64,000 nt of DNA from Eucommia ulmoides (GCA_016647705.1 JAENRU010000488.1:747501-811500), one strand, 5' to 3'. Counted from the stretch's first letter, positions 47,191 through 58,779 are shown. Notes: a model not told the origin generated them from the letters alone. Program-made: numbers and translations.

Positions 47191-48562
47191 TAATGTTATT
47201 TTAGTTATAATCATCTAGAAACAAGGAAACATCAAATATATTACTACAAAAATCGTTAGATAGACATGCATCTGGAATACGATAGTTGCAAAAAGAAATT
47301 CATAGCAAAAATTACATGAAAACAAACCATAAAAAAAAAACATTACGCACATGAAACGAAATTGTTTAAAGCATGAAATAAAATTGTTCGAAATAATTAG
47401 TGTATGGGTTCTTTATCCAATTTTGTTGATAATTTTTTTGCCAAATAGTCATTCATTGTCCAAGATTTTGTTGGATCATGCAACAGAGGTTCAATGACAG
47501 ATACCCTCTCTCTTATGATCTCATCCCTTGTGAAATCTGGATCAATTCCTTCTCCCAATGCTATTTGCTTCATGAAGTACATGACAAATATTCTACAATC
47601 TTTGCTGTATTTTTTAAAGAAAAAATTAGTGTTATCACACTAAGAATTCTAGGATAAAGAGATAATAAATTTTTTTTTTTTAAACCTTCCGGGGTGCTGT
47701 TGTGGAGTTTCCTTGACATAAATCATCCTAAATTCAGACTTGAACTCTGATGCATGCTGTTTTCAATGTTTCTTAATAAATGCTTCAACAAATAATTGTA
47801 AAAATAGACATAAATGAAACTATATAAAAAAGTAAAAATAAATTTTAAACAAATGTGTACTGGTTCCATTTTTTTAACATACTAATTTCCTTGCATCTCT
47901 GAAATAATAGTCAATCTCTTGTTTTCCGCTTCTGGGCTGCAACGAGTTATAGAATCTCCATATATTCTCATGCGTATCCAGAACGAGTAACATCCAATGG
48001 TTCTCTATTGTACTTCATCCTGGAGAATTCATTGGGAAATAAATGTATCTATAGTCCTCGATCAAAGCTTTTACCAAAAGTGGATAGAAATAATTTTCGA
48101 GGTACTTTGTTGAATTATCTTTCATCATTTTATATATAAGCAACATAATAAATTTAGAATTTAGTGATATTTTAGTAACTTACAAAATTCGAAACTTTTG
48201 TTTCGACAAGCATTCCAAAGAAATCACACAATGAGACTTGCGCTTCTACTCCTTCTCCTGCAAACACGAAACACTTGTAGGATTTTTCACATTTTTTCTG
48301 TAACTAGTACATGTAGTTAGTAAAAAAAACAAAAAAACATATGTTACATATAAATTAGTACCTAGATTTTTCAAGATCATAAATGTTCTCCATGAGTGTC
48401 CAGTCCTTGTCATCTAAGAACGGCGCGACAAAACTCTTTCGCTTTGATGGCATTTTCGAGGAATCTTCATTAGGGACTGGAGAACTATCCACTTCCATGG
48501 GTTTATCTTTCACTTCATCTTTTCTCGTCTTTATCCTTTTGACAAGATTATTATATACATAT

Positions 48563-48796
48563 GGGTTAATAACACTTTACCCCCTGTGGTTTTGCCAATT
48601 TGCACTTTACCCCCTGTGGTTTGGAAATCGCCACTTACTCCCTTGTGGTTAGATATTTGTTGCACTTACCCCCTTATATCAGGGGGTAAATGGTTTGAAA
48701 ATATAACCATAGGGGGAGGGGTAAATGATGATTTTTAAACCACAGGGGGGTAAGTGCTAATCGGTCAAACTGCAGGGGGTAAAGTTTAATTAACCC
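48563..48796. mobile_element. MITE copy E: near-palindrome with 9-bp target duplication
   Basis: Perfect duplication TATACATAT at 48554-48562 and 48797-48805. Left end GGGTTAATAACACTTTACCC, right end its near complement; the whole 234 bases fold on themselves (GTGGTTT...AAACCAC, CCCCCT...AGGGGG). It interrupts the Ulp1-like gene within coding or exon-adjacent sequence, so it arrived after the MULE. Confidence 0.92.
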
Positions 48797-49749
48797 TATA
48801 CATATTCATCTTCCTCTGCCTTTTGTTTCCATGATTTTGATTTGATTCGTTTTATCAGAGAGTTTGGGTCACTATTTTTTTTGCCTTTCGATTTCACCTT
48901 CTGTTTATAATCTGAAGGCTCGACAACAACACTTTCTTCCTGAATAAGCTCCATTTTTCCATCCTCACTTGAATCAGCAGACAGCCTAACCGCCTCTTCC
49001 ATTTGTGGTGTCGCATAATTCTTTCTTGTGACTTGAATTTGTAGTTTCTGCTCAAAAGATCCCAATGTTGGAGTCTGTCTGAACTCACAAGTCGCACCGA
49101 AATATGTTGTTGGCATGTAAAATTCTTTATCGTAAAAAATGACTCTTTCACTTTTACAGTTGGCTCTTTGCCACTAAGTCCAGCAAGTTGATCTTTCACT
49201 CTCTCAATTTTTTCATCTTTTCATCTTTTCTTGCCACCAACTGCTTGTAACAATCGAGATGTTGGATGTGCTCTCTCAACGGATTCTCAATACGATATTG
49301 TTGTGTCACAAGCTGCACACTCAACTCCGTTATCTTTTTTTTTTTTTTTTTTCCAATTTCTCTTGTTTCTTAGTAAATACCTCAATAACTCCATTCAATT
49401 CCTCAATCCTTTCAGAAGATTGGGCATATTACATTTTCTGCTCCTGATTCTGCTCTGTCAGATACATGACTCTTTGCTGGAGTTTTTCTTTCTCTCGATC
49501 AACCCTTGGCACTCTAGTGTCAAATTCAGAAATCCCCAAATCAAAACTGTGTATGCCTAGTAGAGGAACTGATTTCCTTATTTTTCTCCTCGTTTTTCAA
49601 CATGAGGATCATCAGTTGCTTTTTTATTCACACTAGGCTCTTCTATAATCTCAATGTCTGAATCATATTCAACTGCCTTTCTCTCTACCGTTTTGCAAAT
49701 TCCTTGTAGAATTTCACTCAATTTCTCGGATACCTCAATCGACAAAACC

Positions 49750-50770
49750 TGTAATCAAAGTGATAAATATAAGTGTTTTAGTTAAATGTCTCAGTTACAT
49801 ATTTTTTTTTCGTTGCATGTTTCTCAAAGTTTTTAGTTACATTTCTAGTAATAGTATACAAGTTTTATTTTTAAATAATTTTTGAAACTAAATTTACTGA
49901 TATTTTTGTTACAGGTCTCTAATAAGTTACATATTTTTTTTAGTTACATGTTTCTCAAACTTTTTAATTACATGTCTAGTAATTGTATACATGTTTTATT
50001 TTTAAATAATTTTTTTCGACTAAATTTACTGATATTTTTGTTACTTGTCTCTAATAAGTTACACATATTTTTTGAGTTACATGTTTTTCAAAATTTTTTA
50101 GTTATATGTCTAGTAATCGTATGCATGTTCTTTCGAACTTTTTAGTTACACGTTTGCAGAATTTTTACATATTTTTTCAACTGAACATACTGATATTTTT
50201 GTGAAAATTTTAGTTACTTGTCTCTAATAAGTTACATATTTTTTTTAGTTACACGTTTCTCAAACTTTTTAGTTACATGCCTAGTAATAGTATACATGTT
50301 TTCAAACTTTCTTAGTTACATGTCTGTAGTATTTTTAAATATTTTTTTTAAAGTAAATTTACTGATATTTTTGTTATTTGTCTCTAATAAGTTCCATATA
50401 TTTTTTTAGTTCCATGTCCACTAATCGTATATATGGTTTCAAACTCTTTAATTTCATGAGTGTACTATTTTTATATATTTTTTTCAACTAAATATACTGA
50501 TATTTTTGTTACTTGTCTCTAATAATTTACATATTTTTTTAGTTACATGTTTCTCAAACTTTTTAATTACATGTCTAGTGATTGTATACATGCTTTCAAA
50601 CTTTTTAGTTACATGTCTCTAGTATTTTGTTTATAATTTTTTTTCAACTACATATACTTATATTTTTGTTACTTGTCTCTAGTAAGTTACATATTTTTTA
50701 GTAAACATTTTTTTGGTTAGATTTATATGTAGATACAGTCAAGTAATTGTATGCATGTTTTGACACTTTC
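49750..50770. repeat. Motif array with ~150-bp period in a Ulp1-gene intron
   Basis: A unit containing GTTACTTGTCTCTAATAAG, AGTTACATGTTTCTC, TAGTTACATGTCTAGTAAT and CAACTAAATTTACTGATAT repeats about six times; the last phrase (or a near variant) occurs near 49897, 50029, 50190, 50361, 50497 and 50656. The core GTTACATGT appears in most sub-units. It has no coding content and lies between two exons of the minus-strand gene. Confidence 0.88.
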
Positions 50771-51829
50771 TACTTACATTTTTTTTTTTGTATTCGTAAG
50801 AAATATGAGAAAAACAGAGATCCGGTACTTGATTTGGTATGACATAGAGCAATCCCGTTTTCCTTAGCTTCTTGTTTAAGCACTTTAGATTCCACTTTCT
50901 GAAACGTGGAATTTCCCTCAACCTTCTCGAAATTGGGTTTTGTATTGTCGTATGCTCGCACAACCACTACTGCATTTGTTTTTCAAAAAAATTGCATTTT
51001 ATGTTAGAATATAATAATATTTGTAGTATAACTCGACAATTTAAGGACTTTTTTAGAACATGTACTTACTGAGAGAGCAATGACACATCCTTTCATTGCT
51101 ATTGGATTATTGTAATCCAAGCGAATAAACGCCATTCGATTTTCATGTATCGATTTAGCCCAAGCATATGTCGTCATCTTGTCAATGTCATCCACGTACT
51201 TCACCAAACCATAGGGAATAAATTGCCCTTTGTTTGCATAAAAACAAGTTGCAAATGAATGCATGCATAGAAGGTGGACAACATCACTAACCTTAAGTGG
51301 TGGTGTACCCATTACTTTGTCCTTTGCCATCTCCTTGACCATGAGGACTATAAATTTTGGTATTCCTTCCAGTCTGTTCCTGATTACAAAATTTGACAAC
51401 AGTCGCGTCTCGTAGTTGCTGTTGATCACTTTTATTCAATAACTAATCCCAAATATTAGGTGTACATCACAGGGCTTAAACCTGATGTATTTTCCAGCCA
51501 CTTTGAATGCATTTTTGTAGGGATTATATCGAGAAATTATGTCTAGAATTTGGTGATAATTTTTTTTACACTATTGCGGAGTCACATCTTTCTCAATCAA
51601 GGCTCTAAATGTTTGCCAAAAAAGTGTTTTGGCTAAACAATCTTTGTGCTCGTCTCTAAGGTTTAGCTCTTTCAAAAGATCTATCATTTGATTGAACGAT
51701 GATCTAAAGTGATGGTATGACTTTTTTTTCTTGACTTGAAGTCGAGGCAACAACATTTTCTACATAATCTTCTTCACATACTGGTGCCTTTCCTTTTCTC
51801 GGATTTATAATAATATAAGTTACTTGTAT

Positions 51830-53110
51830 ATTTAGTACAAAGTACAAATTAGTAGGTGATAATATGTGTTAATCTACAAATTTGTAGGTGATAAATCAAA
51901 TTTTAGAAATGTTTTTTGATGTGTTTTTTAGTTACTGTGCTTCAATATGTAGATATGGTAAATATTACAAACATTTTAGTTACATCTTCATTAAGACATG
52001 TATTTTTGTAATATTAGTTACACGTAACTATTTTCATGTATAAAAAAGATAGAATCAAACATATAAGTAGGGAATAATACAAAAAAAGGGTAATATTAGT
52101 TACACGTAACTATTTTATTTGAAAACAAATATGATTAGACATATAAGTCAGAAAATAGTTCAAAAAATGATAATATTAAGTTACATATAACTTTTTAGTT
52201 ACATATCTCTAATATGTAAATAAAAAGTTTGATATTTCTATGTTACGTTTTAGTCGGATATTTCATTTTTCTATGAAATATTTTGACGTTTATTTTAGTT
52301 ACATGTTTCAAAATATTAAATATTACAAACTTTTTAGTTATATGTTCATAATGACATGTATTTCTGTAATATTAGTTACACGTAACTATTTTCATTCAAA
52401 AAAATAGGATCAAATATATAAGTCGGAAATAGTACAAAAAATGGTAATATTATGTTACATGTTCTCATAATATGTAACTTTTTAATTACATGTCTCTGAT
52501 ATGTAACTAAGAAATTTGATATTTCTCTGTAACTTTTTTTAGTTTGATATTTGATTTTGTATGAAATATTTTGATTTTTTTTTCCCAGTTACATGCCTCG
52601 AAATATTAAATATTAGAAACCTTTTAGTTACATGTTCCGAGATGCATGTCTCGAATACGTTTTGCATGTGCAAAACAACAAGTATTTTTGTAATATTTAG
52701 TTACAAGTAACTATTTTCATAAACAAAAAAGACATAAGTCGGAAATATACAAAACAAAAGGGTAATATTCAATTACATGTTCCTACAATGACATAAAACT
52801 TTTTAGTTGCATGTCTTGAAATGTTAAATATTACAAACTTTTTAAGTTACATGTTCCGACATGCATGTTACTCTATGTATTATGTTTACATGTGCATTAT
52901 TAGATATTTTGATGTGATTTTAGTTACATGTATACACTTTTTTAAGTAAAACAATGACAGAACATTACATATAGGGGACTTTTCAGAAAAAAATTTCTTG
53001 AATATTGTTACATTTAACAATTATTAAGAATTTTAGGGAAGGCTTCAATATTTGCTACATGTAACAAATATCACACTAAAAAAACAGAGTAAAATCGTGA
53101 AGAAATTGAT
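51830..53110. repeat. Motif array in the first intron of the Ulp1-like gene
   Basis: Repeated AGTTACACGTAACTATTTTC (near 52015, 52095, 52375 and, less perfectly, 52705), AGTTACATGTTTC, ATGTAACTTTTTAGTTACAT and relatives. Same core word as the other arrays in this MULE but a different larger unit. Confidence 0.85.
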
Positions 53111-53809
53111 AGATTTTTACGTCTTTGCGGAGCAAAAGGTGAGTCGGTGCTAGAGTTTTTGCTAGACATTTTTTTGAATAAACAGGAATTTCTTGAGAGG
53201 TTGAAGAAAGCACAATTTCTTTGTGTGTATGTTTAATGAAGAAAAAGACATGATTTTTTAGGAGGTTTTATTAGGGGTTTTGGGGGAGAAGACGACGACG
53301 AGACAACTATGTTTTTGGTGGAATGATTTCTTGCGCAGGACATCGGCTACACCATGATGTCTGACATTTCTACGCATGATGTTATGATTTTTTGGATGGC
53401 ACGTCTGTTGCAGTACGGAGGAGGCACTAGCAGGCGCATGCATTGGCGTGTGTAATATTGCATTCCTCATTTTTTCTTTTAGTGGGACTAAATTGAAAGT
53501 CTTCGACCACCTGAGGACTTTTTTCAAAATAAGCGCCCATTTCAGGACCATCGACCGATTGCCCCTTAAATATTTTATATGTAATTATGATAAGACTTTA
53601 ATTTATAATTATAGAAATGGGTATTCGACATAATCTTAAAGCGAAACAACTTAAAATAACTGAGATAGACATCAAATTGAAATTAAACGCGATGACAAGT
53701 ACAAGTAATCATAAAAAATGAAAAAATAAAACATTAGATAAATTAGAAAATACTACCTGTCATTGAAATTTTCTAGAATCAATAACTACTTAGTTTTGTT
53801 AAACCATTC

Positions 53810-54428
53810 ATAGTGAATCTCTCATTTGTTTTATTTCCCATTTCAATGGGCGACAAATTTTGCCAATGCTATCCGGTTCGATTTTTAATTTTTCAAAAGA
53901 TCGTAATTTCGAAATATTAATGTGGTACATATGAGATCTTGACTCATAAAGGTTTTTTTTTCCCATTAGCGTTGGACATTATAAATTCTTTGCCTCTTCA
54001 CTATCCTTGGCCAATTCGGTGTAGTTGTAACTCTCGTGGTAATGACGATTGACCCAATGAACAGTTTGTTTGAAATGATCACCGTGTACTAAGAAAGTTT
54101 GTTTCCTTGTGATGGGATTCATCTATGCGACGGAGAAATCTAATTATCGTTGACCACCAGTGCAATCTGCAATAACAGCTAACGGATTGCACAACGAATT
54201 GGGGTAACACAACTTATCTCTGGTGTTATACCATACTAATGGGCGTCTCGGTTCGTCTTCGCTCTAACGTATGACCTTTGACCGGAATATCTGAATTCTA
54301 TACCATGTACCTATCTCATCTTGGTATTTAGCATGACTCCTTGTCCTTGAACCGTCACTAGTGCAATGGGTTTTCATTGGTTCCTTGCCTTTACCCTAAC
54401 CCTTATCGTTTCCTAACCCGCTTACCAT
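53810..54428 (-). pseudogene. Element Z ORF A, copy 2
   Basis: Starts MVSGLGNDKG at 54428. Runs through KYQDEIGTWYRIQIF, LVWYNTRDKLCYPNSLC, FKQTVHWVNRHYH and KICRPLKWEIKQM with four or more stops. Where copy 1 is broken this copy is often open, which helps show the ancestral frame. Unknown family. Confidence 0.45.
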
Positions 54429-54734
54429 TTGAACTGTTTTTTTGAGTAATGAAAATGGAGAAGAGAAATGAATGTGGTGTGAATGTTAATTCTACAAATA
54501 TAGATGTATATATAGGTAAATTTTGGCACCAAAATAATATTTCGCCAACCCCCGCCAACAACTTTTCCAATTTCTTCACTAATTTCCTGCCAAACTATTT
54601 TCCTCAAATTTGATGTATTTTTTTCCTGCCAAATATTTTCCTCCATTTTCTTCTAATTTCCTGCTCATTTCCCATCCTAGATTTTCTATAAATAGCAGAA
54701 GTCTCAATTCTCAATTTAATCACCTGAGGTACTC

Positions 54735-55341
54735 TGGTATAGTGTTTTTGAAGAGAATGAATAGAATATATGAAGAAAACTACAGTGTATGTTTTGAATA
54801 TATATATGTATGTGTGTGTGTGTGTGTGTGTGTTAATCTATTTTTGTTTTCATTTTTAATTTGATGTTTTTTTTGTTATGTAGTCAAGTATTTGATGGCC
54901 AAATAATTGGTCAGCATGTCACCGCATTAGGGGGATAATTAGAACGAGATCAGGAAACTGGTATTGCAGTTTTGGGGACATAGTTGTGTTGCGGCGATAT
55001 CAGAGCGTTAAAAAGATGCTGACATGCGAAGTATTCGCCAAAACCTTTTCATGTTGAATCAAACAATGTTCACAAATTGCGTAATTTACTGTGACTGTAA
55101 AGCTTCTGTGGATGATGTGATAAATACTAGAAAGTTTGCATAAATCTTAAATGAGACAGGTAGCACGGTGAAGTACTTATTGAAATCGATGAACAATTTG
55201 GCAGTTAGGATGGCTTCAAAGAGTTGAGACTATTTATTTAAATTTAATGAGTTTGTAGAATTTCTTGATGGTATATTCAAGAATTACGTGACTGCCCTTG
55301 AAGATATCGGAGCACGAATGTTTGCTGATCCGCCCGTCTAA
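54735..55341 (+). pseudogene. Element Z ORF B, copy 2
   Basis: The start codon of copy 1 is lost here. Exon 1 keeps FLKRMNRIYEENY; a (GT)n tract (54811-54832) has expanded inside the intron; the acceptor is TTATGTAG near 54882. The conserved segment NCVIYCDCKASVDDV...LNETGSTVKYLLKS and end NYVTALEDIGARMFADPPV match copy 1. Confidence 0.45.
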
Positions 55342-55515
55342 CAAACTTTATTTCAAAGTCGTATTTTCTAGTAGTTGTGCCTGTAATAGACTTTGTGTTT
55401 CTTTCTACATATTGTCCTAGTATTGTAAACCCTTCCTATTAATTATGTGTGTTTTTGGAATGCAAATAAAGAGAAAAAAATTGTTGTTTGGAAGAGGTGG
55501 TGTTATTATAATTTA

Positions 55516-55663
55516 GGGCAAATTACTTTTTAAACCCTCCAACTATTGGCACGTTTCTATATAGTCCAATAAGTTTGATTGTTTCAATTTAAACACTGTA
55601 AGTAAATGATCGGTTTTAATTGGTCATTCTGTTAATTTTTCCACTGACTTCACTCTCTTCATC

Positions 55664-55706
<43 letters not shown>

Positions 55707-56965
55707 TCCCTCTCTTTCATATCCACCTTCTCTCATTCTCTTCTTTATACCCACCTCACCGGTGCAGCCTCCTCTTGAGTTCAGCTTGAACTGATGTACA
55801 TATTTGATACAGCTATGACTAACTTTCGATGACTCAGTTTTATTAAAAAAGAAATGGTGAATTGTTCTTTGTTTTTTCCTTTCAAAGGACATATGCTGAG
55901 GATCCTCTTAGAACATGTACGTATTGAAAGAATTGACCCCTTTTGGGGCTTACTTTCCATGAATATCCAAGGATTTGTAGTTTGAATGAACAAAATTTAT
56001 AGGTTGGAAGAACTTTGATGCCAAGAATTTGACACTTGAAACAAATTTTTATTTGGGTCAATATATGATCAGAAAATCATAGGATAACCTTTGGGGGTAC
56101 TTGATGGTGTTTGCACCTGGTTGAAAAACCAGGACCAACTGTGAAGAAAATTTCTGGTCTTACTATCCTTGACAATAATGCCGTGAACGTTGTATCTATG
56201 CTGCTCACTACTGTGCTGACTTCCATTGCCTGCTTATGGATTTTTTTATGCCTGTCCATTCAACTACAATATTTTTCCAAGCATATGGGATTGTAATAAT
56301 CCCTATTGCACATTTTGATCATTGAACCTTTACTTGGCCATGTATACATTCATGTAATTAAACGTTAACAACAAGGTTGTTGTCAATCTTCCCATTCAGA
56401 TTAGTTAGGGCTTGTTTTAGAATGAATTTCTGTAATGAGAGATTTCCCGTTCTTTGAAGTCTCCCATTTAATGGAACTTATTCAGCTTCATATGAAATCA
56501 GGCATGGTGGTACATTTAGGGTGGGTGTCTATAAGAAGTACAACCTCCTCTTGGGCTCTCTCTTCTCATACCCACCTCATCGGTGCAACTTGATGGTAAG
56601 GAATTTGACTATGAGAAGGGAGAGAGCTACTTATGTGACTGTTGGAATGGAGATAAAGCCCATGAAATCTATGATTTGCAGCAAGAAAGAGGAAGCTGCA
56701 CCACTGAGGTGGGTATGAAGAAGAGAGAGAGAGGATGAAGAAGTGAAGTCGGTGGAGAGAGTGAGAGAGAAAAAAGAAAAAAAAATATATAAAAAGACTA
56801 TTTTACCCATAAAAAATGGATTTTCTGTTAGTTTGGATAGAAAAAATAACAGAAGGTCCAATTAAAATCGATTACATGCTTACAAGGTTTAAATTGAAAC
56901 GAATAAACTTATTGTACTATATAAAAACGTGTTAATAGTTAGAGGGATTAAAGTATAATTTGCCC
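55516..56965. mobile_element. TIR MULE with 9-bp target duplication (1450 bp)
   Basis: Target duplication TATAATTTA at 55507-55515 and 56966-56974; the single empty site is preserved in Z copy 1 at 15001-15009. Terminal inverted repeats of about 110 bases: GGGCAAATTACTTTTTAAAC on the left, GGGCAAATTATACTTTAATC from the right. Next to the TIRs are a CT-rich tract (55669-55702) and a GA-rich tract (56721-56775). The interior has gene-like scraps, e.g. a plus-strand frame 56111-56296 with GLTILDNNAVNVVSMLLTTVL, possibly captured; not identified. Confidence 0.92.
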
Positions 56966-57044
56966 TATAATTTAATGTAGAAATGATACATTAGATGTGA
57001 AAAAAAAAAACTTAGTTAAACTGCAATGCACCGACACGGGGACG

Positions 57045-57431
57045 TTATACATTACTTTCATCATCTGACATTTTAATATCTGATTGATATTGAGACTCCC
57101 TTGAACATATTATGTAAATACGTGCTTCGTCAACCAAACCTTCTTGGAGACGCTCACGTGCCGTCATTTGAAGCTTGTGTCGAAGAATTCAAATTTGCAT
57201 TCGATTATTTTCTTTGTGGTAGCGATGCAATTGACGCACTATTGGAATATTGTATTGTCTCCATCCATCTACGATAGCCTCTGCTTGGTTTACACGATAA
57301 GTGTATTTCTCCTGCATCCTTACAACCCACAGTGGAGTGTAACGAACTCTTGGATATAAAGAGTATGACAATTCGTCCTCTAAAACCCAGTAATGTCCTA
57401 TTAAACGATATAGATATGTCATCATGTACAT
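57045..57431 (-). pseudogene. Element Z ORF C, copy 2
   Basis: The frame 57431-57189 reads GHYWVLEDELSYSLYPRV, MQEKYTYRVNQAEAIVDGW and YNIPIVRQLHRYHKENN, then shifts frame to the C-terminal part shared with copy 1 (ending near 57045). Rich in aromatic and charged residues. A distantly similar frame is at 59276. Family not recognised. Confidence 0.45.
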
Positions 57432-57545
57432 TTGTTTTTGTTGAAATAAGAGATGGAAATTTCAAACTATGATTTAATGTGGGTTTAGAATGATTGCAAT
57501 GGATCGAAATGTGTTTGTTGATTGATATATATGTATTAATGATAA

Positions 57546-58152
57546 TGTAACGACCCGGTTTCCCAGGGTCGCCACGCGGTTTCTCCCGTTGGAGAATTAA
57601 TACTAAAACTGATTGATCGAATTTTCATTCTATAAATCTGGTAAATTTTATATTGCGACGGCGACAAGTAATCAATAATTCATTTTATTAAAATATTTTA
57701 ATTTACAATGCAGTGGCGATAATTATAATTATCGAGTTTATAATTTATCAATTTATCGAATCGATTTTACAACGGTGAAAAATAAATACAACTACTACAA
57801 TTTTAATTAGAAATTCAACTAAAATTCTGGTCGCCATTTCCCTCTCGCCGGCCCTGCAAATCAAAACTGTAGGATCGTGAGTCAACGCTCAGTAGAATTT
57901 CAACTACTCTAATACATACATTTAATAATGCGACAGTTAAAATACATTGACATGATTTTCACATAGTCATAATTATTTCATAAATTTTGACAGTTAAAAT
58001 TCAACGACAATAATAGCATAAATCACACAATAGAAAAATTAAATATATATATTAAAAGAGTTAGAAATTCTACTTGAAATCCAAAACTGAAATCCAGACC
58101 GAAATATTAATTATCGCTCAAAACCTTTCCTTTCCATAAACTATAACTTTTC

Positions 58153-58199
<47 letters not shown>

Positions 58200-58270
58200 A
58201 GCTATATATGAGTGCTAATATATGAGTTTTCTTTAAACAATTTCATTTCCTTCATATATATAAGTGCATT

Positions 58271-58304
<34 letters not shown>

Positions 58305-58653
58305 GTATGACACGTGCAATTTATGTGCACATATATGCATATTATATATAAATATACTTGGTGGGATTTGTTTCCTTCAGTGCGAAGGAAAAAAATTTAA
58401 GTCATTTATTTATTTATTTACACAATGTCCCTTTTGAAAATAAAGAAAATATTAATTATATTTCAAAACTCTTAAAAACATATTTTAAATAACACATTGG
58501 TCCCAAAACTTCTAAAATCAATTTAGAATAAACTTTTAACTCAAAAAAAATTATCAAATATTATTTATACCATAAATTCACAAAACAATCCCAAAATATT
58601 AAAATTTTATATAAGATAATATTTTTAAGAATATAAATTTTTGGGATATTACA
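57546..58653. mobile_element. Solo LTR of a gypsy-type retrotransposon (1108 bp)
   Basis: Starts TGTAACGACCCGGTTTCC, ends TTTGGGATATTACA, with a perfect 5-bp target duplication GATAA (57541-57545, 58654-58658). The outermost bases TGTAA/TTACA are an inverted repeat. No PBS or internal domain. Contains microsatellites at 58155-58302. Confidence 0.92.
58155..58302. repeat. (AT)n and (ATT)n microsatellites in the solo LTR
   Basis: An AT tract of about 40 bases at 58155-58196 and ten ATT units at 58273-58302. Confidence 0.92.
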
Positions 58654-58779
58654 GATAAACAATGACCTAAATGGTCTAACCCATCGTAATAAAGTTAATT
58701 TGTCAATCAATACTAACAACACTTATAAAGGATGAACTGATTTGTCAAATCAGCTTTGATATAATGGTTGTACTGATGT

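Larger units (their letters stand above)
47397..53169 (-). pseudogene. Ulp1-type (C48) cysteine protease-like gene of the MULE
   Basis: Multi-exon, minus strand. Probable exon 1 begins at 53169 (MSSKNSSTDSPFAPQ) with donor GTAAAA. After a 1.3-kb intron: 51800-51080 with KDCLAKTLFWQTF, GKYIRFKPCDVHLIFGI and VKYVDDIDKMTTYAWA, resembling the N-terminal region of plant Ulp1-type MULE proteins. Then 50968-50800, intron, coiled-coil exon 49740-48797, KRKSFVAPFLDDKDW (about 48400), catalytic-region NHWMLLVLD (about 47985) and RFYNSLQ. The last intron (47687-47608) has donor GTTTAA and acceptor ATACAG; joining it creates the expected Cys motif KDCRIFV. The gene ends at 47397. Stops at 51571 and 51437 and frameshifts break it. 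Such proteases cleave SUMO or similar conjugates in general; no activity is expected here. Confidence 0.8.
40376..53565 (+). mobile_element. 13.2-kb MULE with mudrA and Ulp1-like genes
   Basis: The ends are defined by the host sequence: element Z reads AATAAAATATTTTATATG at 12888, and here it is split between 40375 and 53566 with a 9-bp duplication, TAAAATATT (40367-40375) and TTAAATATT (53566-53574, one mismatch). The ends are only weakly inverted (AATCGACGATTAGTCCT against AATCGGTCGATGGTCCT). Inside are mudrA (plus), a coiled-coil ORF (minus), a multi-exon Ulp1-like gene (minus), and motif-rich non-coding DNA. A hAT MITE and a MULE MITE later inserted into it. All its ORFs are broken, so it is not autonomous now. 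Confidence 0.85.
53566..57545. mobile_element. Unclassified element Z, copy 2
   Basis: Continues from 40330-40375 across the 13.2-kb MULE. Same gene order as 12871-15310: ORF A minus, divergent promoter, ORF B plus, ORF C minus. A 1450-bp MULE sits between B and C. A solo LTR borders the right end at 57546. Confidence 0.6.

Noticed and set aside
49231..50409. Hydrophobic plus-strand frames that could pass for membrane proteins
   Set aside because: They are T-rich readings of the antisense of the coiled-coil exon and of the intron motif array.
45532..53110. Regularly spaced repeats that could suggest a CRISPR array or satellite
   Set aside because: Repeats are degenerate, units differ between arrays, there are no constant spacers, and the DNA is a plant genome; they belong to a MULE.
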